64,000 nt of DNA from an uncultured Eubacteriales bacterium. GTDB taxonomy: Bacteria; Bacillota; Clostridia; Oscillospirales; Oscillospiraceae. The notes under the pieces are model-generated. The model saw only the letters and a list, made by a program, of their open reading frames with translations. It had not been told where the DNA came from and searched no databases. Positions within the stretch are counted from its first letter, which is position 1, and every line of letters starts with the position of its first letter. Positions 34,863-43,359 of the stretch are shown here, piece by piece. The DNA lies in NCBI GenBank assembly GCA_900546255.1, contig URCB01000002.1, positions 38,280 through 102,279 of the forward strand, read 5' to 3'. The translations under genes were made by a program, and so were the position numbers.

Positions 34863-35669
34863 ATGAAGAAACATGAAATCAAATCCGGAAGAACCAAACC
34901 GCCAGAAGTTCGTACGCGGGAACAGATAGAGAATGAAACCTTTAACCGGATGCTTCTCTGGGTGGCAGTGGCCGCCGTGGTAGAAGTGGTTATGGTTCTC
35001 ATCAATCGCTTTTATATCAACACCAGAGTGAGCGAGCTCAACGCCAAGATCGTGCTGTACTATGTGCTGACAGCACTGCCCTTCGTGGGGGCGGCCCTGT
35101 TCGTGATCCTCTTGGTGGTGGCCGTGCGGATGCGTCGAAGCGATACAGGGAAGGACGGAACCCTTCAGGTGGCGATGGCCTTCGGATTTTTGTGCATGGG
35201 CGTGTGCGGCCTTCTGATGCGGAATTATGAGAGCACCGTTGCCCCCATGGTGCTGGCCGTGGTGCCTGGGCTTGGGGTCCTGATGATGGTGTTTTACCTC
35301 TACCCCAAGGAGTTCTTCGCCTGCGGCATTGTGGGCGGTTTGGGTCTCCTGGGCCTGTGGGTTTACCGGACCCTTTCCAGTGGTACCATCTATTACGCCT
35401 ATCTCATCCTAACGGTGGTGATCGCTGCCGCAGGAGCTGTGTTGGCCTGGAAGCTGAAGAAAGCAGGCGGGGTGTGGAAGGGCAAGAACCGCAGTTGGAC
35501 CCTGCTGCAGTCGGATGCAGCCTACCTGCCGTACTACCTTACAGCAGTCATTACCCTGGTTCTGCTCCTGCTTCCTCTGGTTGTGAGTGCCATGGGCTAC
35601 TATGGCGTTTGGGCAATGGCAGCTTGGCTGTTCATCCTGGCGGTCTACTTCACGGCAAAACTCATGTAA
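34863..35669 (+). CDS. Multi-pass membrane protein, function not recognised
   Basis: A 268-residue protein with a basic cytoplasmic N-terminus of about 28 residues and about eight hydrophobic segments (near residues 31-48, 64-88, 103-120, 125-145, 150-168, 176-195, 225-243 and 246-265). The loop KLKKAGGVWKGKNRSWTLL is positively charged and so probably cytoplasmic. I recognise no catalytic or transport motif. It has its own promoter and a strong terminator, so it is a single-gene unit between glnS and the converging thiamine pyrophosphokinase gene. A weak Shine-Dalgarno (GTGGGAG) precedes ATG 34863. Confidence 0.75.
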   Translation: MKKHEIKSGRTKPPEVRTREQIENETFNRMLLWVAVAAVVEVVMVLINRFYINTRVSELNAKIVLYYVLTALPFVGAALFVILLVVAVRMRRSDTGKDGTLQVAMAFGFLCMGVCGLLMRNYESTVAPMVLAVVPGLGVLMMVFYLYPKEFFACGIVGGLGLLGLWVYRTLSSGTIYYAYLILTVVIAAAGAVLAWKLKKAGGVWKGKNRSWTLLQSDAAYLPYYLTAVITLVLLLLPLVVSAMGYYGVWAMAAWLFILAVYFTAKLM

Positions 35670-35687
35670 ATGGAAAGAGAACCACAC

Positions 35688-35724
35688 CGGCCGGCACCCC
35701 TGTTTCGGGGGTGCCGGCCGTTTC
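35688..35724. terminator. Bidirectional terminator
   Basis: A 13-bp GC-rich stem CGGCCGGCACCCC with its complement around TGTTT sits between converging genes at 35669 and 35732. Confidence 0.8.
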
Positions 35725-35731
35725 GTCTCTG

Positions 35732-36409
35732 TCAATCGGTTGTTTTCAGGAGGGACTCCTGTCGCAGCGGAAGGGGATTCTCTGTGGTTTGCTCCCAGCC
35801 GATGAGCAGGCAGCCGTGTTCCACTTGGATCTCCACCGGGTTTCCCAGGAAATGGTTGCTCACCCCCAGGGGGAAAAAGGGGGAGAGGGTTGCACGGTCC
35901 AACGGGTACTGCCCCCCCCGAATGGTGACCCCCTTAGCGGCCTCCCCCAGACAGAACAGGGAGAAGATCCCTGCCTCCCGGGCAGGCAAGGTGAGGTGAC
36001 CATCGGCCAGGGCGGTAAATACATAGATCTCATCATAGAGATAGCCTGCGGCCCCTGTCTGGGCCAGGTAGCCCAGGGTTTGCAGGTTGGCCAGGGTGTG
36101 ATCCAACCGCCCACCTGTGCAGCCGTAGAGGTGGACGGTGGTGCATCCCTGGGCCAGGGCGTATTTTACGGCCAGCATGGTATCGGTGTCATCCTTTTCT
36201 GCCGGAAAGGTTTGCACGGGGAGGGCTTGGGGGGGCGTTTCCAGGGAGTCCAAGTCTCCCAACAGGAGATCTGGGCGCAGCCCGGCGGCCTGGCAGTAGC
36301 GGTACCCCCCGTCGGCGGCCAGGATAAGATCCCCTGGCTGAGGCGGTACCGGCAGTCCGAAAAAGGGGCCGGCGCCAAAGAGAAAGCAGGTATCGTAGAC
36401 TTGGGGCAT
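35732..36409 (-). CDS. thiN: Thiamine pyrophosphokinase
   Basis: Transfers pyrophosphate from ATP to thiamine, giving the active cofactor. The 225-residue chain has the family motifs LILAADGGYRYC, DLLLGDLDSLE, EKDDTDTMLAVKYAL and GCTGGRLDHTLANLQ, and a C-terminal beta domain (GVSNHFLGNPVEIQVEHG). ATG 36409 has AAAGGAGA seven bases upstream; a longer open frame further out lacks a ribosome site. In B. subtilis thiN lies near the rpe/rsgA genes; here it stands alone next to a HAD phosphatase transcribed away from it. Confidence 0.92.
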   Translation of the reverse strand: MPQVYDTCFLFGAGPFFGLPVPPQPGDLILAADGGYRYCQAAGLRPDLLLGDLDSLETPPQALPVQTFPAEKDDTDTMLAVKYALAQGCTTVHLYGCTGGRLDHTLANLQTLGYLAQTGAAGYLYDEIYVFTALADGHLTLPAREAGIFSLFCLGEAAKGVTIRGGQYPLDRATLSPFFPLGVSNHFLGNPVEIQVEHGCLLIGWEQTTENPLPLRQESLLKTTD

Positions 36410-36536
36410 GGTGATGTCTCCTTTCCATAGGGTCCATGGATGTCCCCATCTTACCACGGTTGGCGCCTCTTGACCAGGGGGCGTTTTTTTGTTACACTGG
36501 GCGGCAGTGCAGCCAGAGAGAAAGGAAGAACAACCA

Positions 36537-37193
36537 ATGATCCAAGGGGCTATTTTTGATGCAGACGGAACCCTGCTGGACTCCATGGGGATGTGGGATA
36601 CGGTAGGGGAGCGGTACCTGGCTTCCCTGGGGATCCCCGCCCGCCCAGGGCTGCGGGAGATTCTCTTCCCCATGAGCCTGACCCAGTGCGCCGCATATCT
36701 CAAGCAGACCTATGGGCTGCCCCAGTCCTGCCAGGCCATTGCCGATGGCATCAATGAAAGTATTTTCACCTTTTACCGGGACGAGGTGCAGGCCAAAGCC
36801 GGCGCGAAGGCCTTTTTGGAAGCCCTGCACCGCCAGGGCGTGGCAGTCACCTTGGCCACTGCCACCGACCGTGAAGTGATTCTGGCGGGGCTGCGCCGCA
36901 CATCCCTGTTACCTCTGTTGGACAAAGTGTTCACCTGTGGGGATTTGGGGGTGGACAAGCGCACCCCCACCATCTTCCACACGGCCCGGGCGGCCATGGG
37001 AACGGCCCTGGCAGACACCTGGGTTTTTGAGGATGCCGTGCACGCTGCTCAGACGGCCTATCAGGCGGGCTACCGCGTGGCCGGTGTGGCAGACCCTTAC
37101 AGCGACCAGAAAGCGCTGCAGGCCACGTGCCACCTCTACCTGTCCGATCTCACGGATTTTTCCGGGTTTTATGAGAGGGCCAAACAGTGGTAA
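36537..37193 (+). CDS. HAD-family phosphatase (beta-phosphoglucomutase-like)
   Basis: A 218-residue HAD hydrolase with all four motifs visible: FDADGTLLDSMG (nucleophile and acid Asp), TLATATDREV (Thr motif), a lysine in the VDKRTPTIF segment, and WVFEDAVHAAQTAY (acidic motif). A helical cap occupies about residues 15-85. The substrate is a small phosphorylated metabolite, not identifiable by motif. AAAGGA precedes ATG 36537. It is a single-gene unit with a perfect terminator. Confidence 0.88.
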   Translation: MIQGAIFDADGTLLDSMGMWDTVGERYLASLGIPARPGLREILFPMSLTQCAAYLKQTYGLPQSCQAIADGINESIFTFYRDEVQAKAGAKAFLEALHRQGVAVTLATATDREVILAGLRRTSLLPLLDKVFTCGDLGVDKRTPTIFHTARAAMGTALADTWVFEDAVHAAQTAYQAGYRVAGVADPYSDQKALQATCHLYLSDLTDFSGFYERAKQW

Positions 37194-37198
37194 TTGGA

Positions 37199-37234
37199 AA
37201 TTGCCCCACCCAATTTGGGTGGGGCAATTTTTGT
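37199..37234 (+). terminator. Terminator after the HAD phosphatase gene
   Basis: TTGCCCCACCC pairs with GGGTGGGGCAA around AATTT and is followed by TTTTTGT; A-rich on the other side, so it may also serve the converging lysozyme gene. Confidence 0.88.
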
Positions 37235-37257
37235 AAGAGACGGTGACAGGGGAGGCG

Positions 37258-38643
37258 TTAGGCTTTGGGGATGAGTTGGATGTTCAAGTCTACATTTCCC
37301 TCAATGCCAGGCACCGTGCCGGTGCTGGAGTACTGCCACATAGAAAAGTGGTAGTAGAAGGTGGGGGTTTCGTTGTACTGGGCCAGCCACAGGGGGAAGT
37401 CCACCAGCTGCGCCAGGTCGTAATGGAGGTAGAAGTAGGTGAGGTTGGAGTAGACCATGCTCTCGTACCCTCCGTCCTCTACGGCTTGGCAGAAGGCCAC
37501 AGCACATTTGGTGAGCATCTCATCGGAGAGCCCGTCTGTGCGGGGATTGAGGCTGCTGTCGTAAGGTTCCCAGTCAAAGACGATGGGGTAGGTGATGTCA
37601 TAGTCCTGGAGGAGATCCATGCAGTACTGGGCTTCCTCCACGGCCTCCTCCTCGTTGATGGCTTGGGAGAAGAAGTACACCCCAACTTCAATGTCGTTTT
37701 CCAAGGCACCCTTCAGATTGGTCTCAAAGTAGGTGTCCGTGACAATCCGCCCCGTTCCGTACCCACGGTAACCCAGACGGATCATGGCGAAGTCCACGCC
37801 AGCGTCCTTCACAGCGGCCCAATCGATCTCCCCTTGGTAGCGGGAGACGTCGATGCCGATCCGGTAATCATAGTCATCGCTGTTGTAGGTGAGAAACCCG
37901 TTTTCATTCACCTGGAAGAGGGAGGAATCATAGGTCCGTTTTGGCATTTCTTCCACCACATAGACCTTTTTGTTGCCGAAGTAGAAGTAATCCCCCTCCT
38001 CCTCGGGTGCGTCGGGGTCCTCTGGTGAGGTGGGTGGCGTCTCAGGGCTTTCTGGCGGGGTGTAGTGGTAGATTCGCCAGATCACGGTGGTGATCTCCGC
38101 GCGGGAGATGTCATCCTGGGGTTGGAAGAGGATTTGGTCCCCCGAGGCGGATCCCTCGAAAATACCGTGGTCCCACAGGATCAGTGCGGCCTCCGCGTCG
38201 GTGTCGTCAAAGGGGGAGGGGTCTTGGCTGGTCCGGGAGAGGTCCATAGCCAGGACGGTGATCTCGGCAATCTCCAGCCGGGTAATGGCATCGTCCAACC
38301 CTAGATTGAGCCCGCTGGGGAGCAGCCCCTCTCGCTGGGCCAAATCGTAGAACCCACTGGCCCAGTGGGTTCCCGTGGGGGCCTGGTTCTCATAACCGGC
38401 GGCCATCAGGACGAGCTTCAAGGCCTGCCCAAAGGTCACAGTGCCCTCGGGGCGGAAGGCCGTGGAGGTGACCCCGTCTACAATACCGGCGTCGTAGAGG
38501 TCTTGTACGTAGGTGTAGTACCACTCCGAGGGATCCACGTCGGTAAAAGGCAAACTGCCTGCGGCACTGGCGGGGACGGCCAGGGAAATGGTGAGGGCAG
38601 CCAGCAGGAGCAGGGCATGCAGTCTCTGTCGAATCGTTTGCAT
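37258..38643 (-). CDS. Secreted GH25 lysozyme with SLH domains
   Basis: A 461-residue exported cell-wall hydrolase. A signal peptide ends near residue 27 (VPASAAG). Then come SLH repeats (about 30-200; FTDVDPSEWYYTYVQDLYDAG, with WDHGIFEG later) that bind secondary cell-wall polymer, a Pro/Glu/Asp-rich linker (about 202-225), and a C-terminal GH25 muramidase domain (about 270-460) with GIDVSRYQGEIDWAAVK and VFDWEPYDSS, the acidic catalytic pairs of the family. It follows a small membrane-protein gene by 27 bp on the same strand. It may remodel the wall or be surface-anchored. Confidence 0.92.
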   Translation of the reverse strand: MQTIRQRLHALLLLAALTISLAVPASAAGSLPFTDVDPSEWYYTYVQDLYDAGIVDGVTSTAFRPEGTVTFGQALKLVLMAAGYENQAPTGTHWASGFYDLAQREGLLPSGLNLGLDDAITRLEIAEITVLAMDLSRTSQDPSPFDDTDAEAALILWDHGIFEGSASGDQILFQPQDDISRAEITTVIWRIYHYTPPESPETPPTSPEDPDAPEEEGDYFYFGNKKVYVVEEMPKRTYDSSLFQVNENGFLTYNSDDYDYRIGIDVSRYQGEIDWAAVKDAGVDFAMIRLGYRGYGTGRIVTDTYFETNLKGALENDIEVGVYFFSQAINEEEAVEEAQYCMDLLQDYDITYPIVFDWEPYDSSLNPRTDGLSDEMLTKCAVAFCQAVEDGGYESMVYSNLTYFYLHYDLAQLVDFPLWLAQYNETPTFYYHFSMWQYSSTGTVPGIEGNVDLNIQLIPKA

Positions 38644-38670
38644 GGGAAAGATACCTCTCTATCTCTTTGG

Positions 38671-39219
38671 TTAAGAAAAGTGCCGGGGAAAGAGTTTGGG
38701 GCGCAGGCGGTAGACATACAGGTCACTGATCCTGGCCAGCAACACGTCATAGATCAAGAAGGCCACATTGCCCAGCACCAACATGCCGGCCACTACCAGC
38801 CCCGTCCAGTTGGCGGCATCGGCCTGCCAATCCGGAGAAACCAGGACAAAGAGCAGCAGGGCGATGATGACAGCCAGTGCAGCGTTAAACAGAACCAGTT
38901 TTAAGACCACCCGCAGGGGCTTACGCCGCAAATGCTGCAGCTTGGGCCGAGCCAGGGGATACCAGCCGAAGAGGAGGGCAAAAAACAGGGCAGCCTCTTT
39001 GTTGGGGGAGAGGATCAGGCTGAGCAGTGCCACGGCAAGGTAGAGCAGCGCCCCTGTCTTGCCGCCAAACTCCCACACCACAGGGATGATGAGCACGCCA
39101 GCGACAGCAGGGCACAGGTACTCCGTGGCGGGAATCATGGTGCCCAGCAGCATAATGACGATCATCAGGGCAGCCAGGACGCCGCAAAAAGCCACACGAA
39201 AACTTGGTCGGTTGCGCAT
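38671..39219 (-). CDS. Small multi-pass membrane protein
   Basis: A 182-residue protein with about five or six membrane segments, beginning MRNRPSFRVAFCGVLAALMI. The opening RxxFxGxLAALMIVIML pattern resembles substrate-binding (S) components of ECF vitamin transporters, but no ECF ATPase lies nearby and I cannot assign a ligand. ATG 39219 has GGAGGT upstream; the frame continues further out without a ribosome site. The lysozyme gene follows 27 bp later, so the two form an operon. Confidence 0.7.
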   Translation of the reverse strand: MRNRPSFRVAFCGVLAALMIVIMLLGTMIPATEYLCPAVAGVLIIPVVWEFGGKTGALLYLAVALLSLILSPNKEAALFFALLFGWYPLARPKLQHLRRKPLRVVLKLVLFNAALAVIIALLLFVLVSPDWQADAANWTGLVVAGMLVLGNVAFLIYDVLLARISDLYVYRLRPKLFPRHFS

Positions 39220-39382
39220 GTGTGGAATCACCTCCCAGGTGGAAACGCGCAAGAAAAAGGAACATACCATAGTATAGCAAAGCTGGCAGAGGCTTGCAAG
39301 CGGCAGGCGGCGATTGGGGCACTTTCTTTGCGCCCAAGCCCCCAGCGGGTCGAACCCAGAGAGAAACACCAGAAAATAGCAG

Positions 39383-39411
39383 TTGCCACACTTCTGTAGA
39401 TATGGTACACT
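39383..39411 (+). promoter_or_regulatory. Promoter of the nfeD-stomatin operon
   Basis: TTGCCA, 17-bp spacer, TACACT, about 60 bp upstream of nfeD. Confidence 0.6.
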
Positions 39412-39471
39412 TATTTTGTAAGTTCTCAAAGTAAATTCGTGGGTTTTGATACCCAGGAAAGGAGGAAACCG

Positions 39472-39906
39472 ATGCATTACCAGACCATCTGGCTGATCCT
39501 TCTTATCGTCTTTGCAGGCATTGAGGGGATAACGGCGGGGTTGGTCTCCATTTGGTTCTGTGCTGGCAGTCTAGTGGCCCTGGTGGCGACGTGGCTGGGG
39601 GCATCCTTGCCGGTACAGATTGGGCTGTTCGCCATTGTCTCCGTAGTGGCTATGGCCTTGGTGCGGCCCATGGCGCGGAAATGGCTGCACCCTAAGATGG
39701 AGAAAACCAACGCAGACCGCATCCTGGATCAGGAAGGCGTGGTGGTAGAGGAGATTGATAATCTCAACGCCTCTGGCCAAATTAAGATTGGCGGTGCTGT
39801 CTGGTCCGCCCGAGCAGAGGGGGAGGAAGTCATTCCCCCAGGGACCCGGGTACGGGTGGCGCGGATCGAAGGTGTCAAAGCCATTGTAAGAAAACAGACC
39901 GATTGA
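39472..39906 (+). CDS. NfeD-family membrane protein
   Basis: A 144-residue protein with three membrane segments (about residues 5-25, 28-44 and 48-66) and a C-terminal OB-fold domain (about 85-140; GVVVEEIDNLNASGQIKIGG). This is the short NfeD form that is nearly always encoded beside a stomatin/SPFH gene, as here (58-bp gap). The pair organises membrane microdomains and affects membrane-protein quality control. AAAGGAGG precedes ATG 39472. Confidence 0.9.
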   Translation: MHYQTIWLILLIVFAGIEGITAGLVSIWFCAGSLVALVATWLGASLPVQIGLFAIVSVVAMALVRPMARKWLHPKMEKTNADRILDQEGVVVEEIDNLNASGQIKIGGAVWSARAEGEEVIPPGTRVRVARIEGVKAIVRKQTD

Positions 39907-39963
39907 AACCCAGTAGACCCAAAGAGAGAACCCGCCTTTTGAAGAAGAGAAAGGATTGTTACT

Positions 39964-40893
39964 ATGGAAACAAGGATTGTCCTCATTGTTCTGCTGATCA
40001 TCGTCCTGGTGATTCTGGCCCGCTGCATTCGGGTGGTGCAGCAGTCCAAAGCATACGTGATTGAGCGCCTGGGTGCTTTCCACACGGTATGGAGTGTGGG
40101 CCTGCATTTTAAGATTCCCTTTATTGATCGCGTCCAACGGGTGGTTTCCTTGAAGGAACAGGTGGCGGACTTCCCACCCCAGCCTGTCATTACCAAGGAC
40201 AACGTCACCATTCAGATCGACACGGTCCTCTACTTCCAAATCACGGACCCCAAGCTCTACGCCTATGGGGTGGAAAACCCCATGAGCGCCATTGAGAACC
40301 TCACTGCCACCACCCTGCGGAACATCATTGGCGAGTTGGAGCTGGACCAGTCTCTGACCTCCCGAGATATCATCAATGCCCGGATGCGCTCCATTCTGGA
40401 CGAAGCCACAGATCCCTGGGGGATTAAAGTCAACCGGGTGGAGCTGAAGAACATCGTGCCGCCCAAGGACATCCAAAACGCCATGGAGAAGCAGATGCGG
40501 GCCGAGCGGGAACGGCGGGAACAGATCCTCCAGGCCGAGGGCCAGAAGCAAAGCCAGATCCTGGTGGCCCAGGGCGAGAAGGAGTCTATGATCCTCCGGG
40601 CCGACGGCGAAAAGCAGGCCCGCATCATGGAGGCCGAAGCCGAAGCTGCTGCCATTCTCCGGGTGAACGAGGCCATGGCAGACTCCTTGAAACTCCTCAA
40701 TGAGTCCGCCCCCACCGATGGCGTCATCAAGATCAAGGCCTTGGAGGCTTTCCAGGCCGCTGCCAATGGAAAGGCCACCAAGATTATCATCCCCTCGGAG
40801 ATCCAAGGCCTGGCCGGCCTGGCCGAGGGCATCGTGGAAACCGTCAAGCGCCCGGAGACCGGGAGCAGGCCAGTTTCCAAGGAACAGGCGTAA
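39964..40893 (+). CDS. SPFH/stomatin-family protein (QmcA-like)
   Basis: A 309-residue membrane-anchored protein with an N-terminal membrane segment (about 4-21), a band-7/SPFH domain (about 22-190; VERL-type motif IERLGAFHTVWSVGLHF and ARMRSILDEATDPWGI), and a charged helical region (about 170-260) rich in Glu, Gln and Ala that should assemble oligomers. It follows the NfeD gene in one operon. Members scaffold membrane microdomains; a specific client is not evident. A terminator follows. Confidence 0.92.
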   Translation: METRIVLIVLLIIVLVILARCIRVVQQSKAYVIERLGAFHTVWSVGLHFKIPFIDRVQRVVSLKEQVADFPPQPVITKDNVTIQIDTVLYFQITDPKLYAYGVENPMSAIENLTATTLRNIIGELELDQSLTSRDIINARMRSILDEATDPWGIKVNRVELKNIVPPKDIQNAMEKQMRAERERREQILQAEGQKQSQILVAQGEKESMILRADGEKQARIMEAEAEAAAILRVNEAMADSLKLLNESAPTDGVIKIKALEAFQAAANGKATKIIIPSEIQGLAGLAEGIVETVKRPETGSRPVSKEQA

Positions 40894-40910
40894 CAAAACC
40901 TTTGCCTAGA

Positions 40911-40944
40911 AAAACGCTCGCTGCCACGCAGCGAGCATTTTTTC
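40911..40944 (+). terminator. Terminator after the stomatin gene
   Basis: TGCTCGCTGC-type 9-bp stem (CGCTCGCTG with its complement, loop CCACG) followed by ATTTTTT. Confidence 0.8.
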
Positions 40945-40961
40945 GTAAGAAACCGGTTCCG

Positions 40962-40989
40962 TGCAACCTGGTTCCCAAAATCTCGGTAA
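40962..40989 (+). promoter_or_regulatory. ECF-type promoter before the sigma factor gene
   Basis: TGCAACC, 15-bp spacer, CGGTAA resembles the AAC-motif promoters used by ECF sigma factors, suggesting the sigma gene drives itself. A GGTTCC repeat flanks the -35 element. Confidence 0.5.
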
Positions 40990-41033
40990 TATGGGGGAAG
41001 GGCCCTTTGAGAATATGGTAGGAGGGGAGCGGT

Positions 41034-41594
41034 ATGGACGACAAGGAAATCCTAACCCTGTATTGGAACCGGGAGGAAGCAGCCATTGCGGCTTCTGCAC
41101 AGAAGTATGGGCACTACTGCGGCCGCATCGCAGGGAATATTCTCTCCCAAGCGGAAGATGTGGAGGAATGCGTCAACGACACGTGGCTCCGGGCCTGGAA
41201 TGCCATTCCACCCCACAGGCCGGCGAAGCTCTCCCTCTTCCTGGGAAAGATCACCCGGGAGCTGGCCATCGACCGGTATCGTGCCCAGCGGACCCAGAAA
41301 CGGGGCGGCGGCGTGTACGACGTGGCGTTGGAGGAGTTGGAAGAATGTCTATGGACAGAGCGCGATACGGTGGAGCGAGCGGTGGAAGGGAACCTGCTGG
41401 GGGAGGCCATCAGCCGCTTTCTGTGGGAACAGCCCCCGCTGCACCGGGATGTGTTTGTCCTGCGGTACTACCATTTCAGCTCCATCCAAAGGATTGCCAA
41501 GGCGTACGCCATCGGAGAGAGCAAGACGAAATCCATCCTGTTTCGGACCCGGAAAAAACTGCGGGTGTTTCTGGAAAGTGAGGGATTGCTATGA
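41034..41594 (+). CDS. ECF-like RNA polymerase sigma factor
   Basis: A 186-residue sigma-70-family factor with region 2 (about residues 15-90; DVEECVNDTWLRAWNAIPPH) and region 4 (about 125-180; LHRDVFVLRYYHFSSIQRIA with the helix-turn-helix AYAIGESKTKSILFRTRKKL). No region 3 or 1, so it belongs to the extracytoplasmic-function group. ATG 41034 has AGGAGGGG upstream. The stop overlaps the next gene by 4 bp; that gene encodes a single-pass membrane protein likely to act as its anti-sigma factor. Confidence 0.9.
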   Translation: MDDKEILTLYWNREEAAIAASAQKYGHYCGRIAGNILSQAEDVEECVNDTWLRAWNAIPPHRPAKLSLFLGKITRELAIDRYRAQRTQKRGGGVYDVALEELEECLWTERDTVERAVEGNLLGEAISRFLWEQPPLHRDVFVLRYYHFSSIQRIAKAYAIGESKTKSILFRTRKKLRVFLESEGLL

Positions 41595-42544
41595 AGGCAG
41601 AACACTGGATGGATGCCATGGGGCAGATCGACATGAACCTGGTGGCGGAAGCGGAACAGCGGTGTCTCACCACCCCGGTCCGGCGCCCCCCCAGAAAGCT
41701 TCTGCGCTGGGCCGCTTGCCTAGCGGTGGCTCTCCTACTCTCCCTGTCGGTGGCCTTTGCAGCTGGGGTGTTTGACCCGCTGTCGCAGTACTTTCAAGGG
41801 CGGACAGAGGCGGATTGGGACCGTTTCCTCTCAGCCTCGACCTCGGTGGCCAACGACACCGTGGAACTCCGGCTGGAGGGGGCCGTCGCAGACGAACACC
41901 TCTGCCATCTGCTGGTCTCCTTTGTGGGGCAAACCCAAGCGGTCAAAGAGCAACTGACCAAGCACAGCGCGGAGACGCAGCGCGGCTTCCAGCTCCATGC
42001 CACCGCTGAGGATGGGACCCCAGTGGACAGCACCCAATGGACCAGCGGGGTATACACTGAGCAGAGGGGGTTCCACAGCGTCGCAAGCACCCCCTTTGCG
42101 GGGGCAGATCTCACCGCGCTGGTTACAGTGACCTTCCCGGAGGATCTCTCGCTGCAGGAGATTGAGAACGTCTGCTTCACGTACGAAGGGCTTACCTTGG
42201 AGGTAGACGTTTCGCAGTATCTTTTGCCCGGATACCTGCTGGTCCCGGAACATCCTGCGGAAGGGGCGGGAACGGTGTGCTATCTGTCCCCCATTGGGTT
42301 TCAGTGCACGGTGCCAGGGGAAGGGGAGGTCACCCTAGAGCTCCTTCGAACCGACGGAACCGTGGTGGAGATGGGAGAGGACTTGGGCTGCCATATGGCA
42401 GGGTATTCCGGCGGGGACACGCAGTGGTTCTCCGGCTACTGGTGTGCCGGCAGCCCTCTGGCCGTCCGTGTCCTGGATTTGGAGGACTACCGCGGCCTGC
42501 GGATCAACGGCGTGTCGTACATTTTTCCCCAACCAACGGAGTAG
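41591..42544 (+). CDS. Probable membrane-bound anti-sigma factor (DUF4179-like)
   Basis: A 317-residue protein with a cytoplasmic N-terminus of about 38 residues, one membrane segment (about 39-56; LLRWAACLAVALLLSLSVAF), and a ~260-residue extracytoplasmic domain. Overlap with the sigma gene (ATGA, 4 bp) and this topology point to an anti-sigma factor. The outer domain contains AQ/Thr-rich strands and no catalytic motif; the sensed signal is unknown. No zinc-binding HxxxCxxC motif of ZAS-type anti-sigmas is present in the short N-terminus, so binding must differ from RsrA/ChrR types. Confidence 0.78.
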   Translation: MKAEHWMDAMGQIDMNLVAEAEQRCLTTPVRRPPRKLLRWAACLAVALLLSLSVAFAAGVFDPLSQYFQGRTEADWDRFLSASTSVANDTVELRLEGAVADEHLCHLLVSFVGQTQAVKEQLTKHSAETQRGFQLHATAEDGTPVDSTQWTSGVYTEQRGFHSVASTPFAGADLTALVTVTFPEDLSLQEIENVCFTYEGLTLEVDVSQYLLPGYLLVPEHPAEGAGTVCYLSPIGFQCTVPGEGEVTLELLRTDGTVVEMGEDLGCHMAGYSGGDTQWFSGYWCAGSPLAVRVLDLEDYRGLRINGVSYIFPQPTE

Positions 42545-42555
42545 TGTTACAGAGA

Positions 42556-42597
42556 AAGCCCCCCTCGAGGCCAGAAACCTGCCTCGAGGGGGGCTTG
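42556..42597 (+). terminator. Terminator of the sigma/anti-sigma operon
   Basis: AAGCCCCCCTCGAGGC pairs with GCCTCGAGGGGGGCTT around a 9-nt loop; little T follows on either strand, so strength depends on the stem. Confidence 0.7.
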
Positions 42598-42619
42598 CGT
42601 ACAGAGAAGAGGGCGGCTC

Positions 42620-43132
42620 TTACAGGGTCAGGGAAGGGGCGCTGTAAGTCCGTGCACCCATTTCAGAGTCCAGTGCATACAGACCCTTGATGTCAGAGGC
42701 GAACAGATCGAACCGGCCCAGCAGATCGTTGGCGTTCTTCTCCTCCTCGCCCTGCTCCTTCACGAACCAATCCAGGAACTGGAGGGTGCGGAAGTCGTTG
42801 GCCTTCATGGCCTCGGCATAGATGGCGTTGATCAGGGAGGTGACATACTCCTCGTGGGCCAGGGAGGCGGCCAGGGGATCCCGGAAGGACTCATACACCT
42901 TGTCGGGGGCCTCAATGGCGCTGAGCTTGGGGCACTCGCCGTTGTTCTGCAGGTAGGTCAGGAAGAGCATGGCGTGGTCCCGCTCCTCCTGGGCCTGGAT
43001 TTTAAACCAGTTGCCGAACCCATCCAGGTTCTTGCCATAGTAATAGTTGGACATGTCCAGGTACAGATAGGCGGAGTAGAACTCCTTGTTGATCTGCTGC
43101 TCCAGCAGAGCGGCGACTTCTTTCTTCAGCAT
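42620..43132 (-). CDS. Ferritin
   Basis: A 170-residue non-haem ferritin that stores iron as a 24-subunit shell. It begins MLKKEVAALLEQQINKEFYS; ferroxidase-centre residues are seen in INKEFYSAYLYL, AQEERDHAMLF and KEQGEEEKNAND. The start is set at ATG 43132 since AAAGGA lies ten bases upstream; an ATG nine bases earlier sits on that site. A very good promoter lies about 110 bp upstream. No Fur-box inverted repeat was recognised beside it. Confidence 0.94.
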   Translation of the reverse strand: MLKKEVAALLEQQINKEFYSAYLYLDMSNYYYGKNLDGFGNWFKIQAQEERDHAMLFLTYLQNNGECPKLSAIEAPDKVYESFRDPLAASLAHEEYVTSLINAIYAEAMKANDFRTLQFLDWFVKEQGEEEKNANDLLGRFDLFASDIKGLYALDSEMGARTYSAPSLTL

Positions 43133-43240
43133 AGAAAACATCCTTTCTTTGTTAGAATTGGTTGGGATTGGCCATTGTATCCAGTGGGCAACTGCAGTCA
43201 CAGAAAACCCAGAGAAACCATAGGGAGTTTATCCGGAATG

Positions 43241-43269
43241 ATCATATCATAACCGGGGGACAGTGTCAA
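43241..43269 (-). promoter_or_regulatory. Ferritin promoter
   Basis: Minus strand: perfect TTGACA, 17-bp spacer, TATGAT. Confidence 0.75.
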
Positions 43270-43359
43270 TTCTTGCCAAAGGGGATCCCTTGACGGCCTG
43301 AGAAAACTATGCCACAATGGGGGTAACCATACTTCCAGGAAGAAGGAGGAGGGAACACC

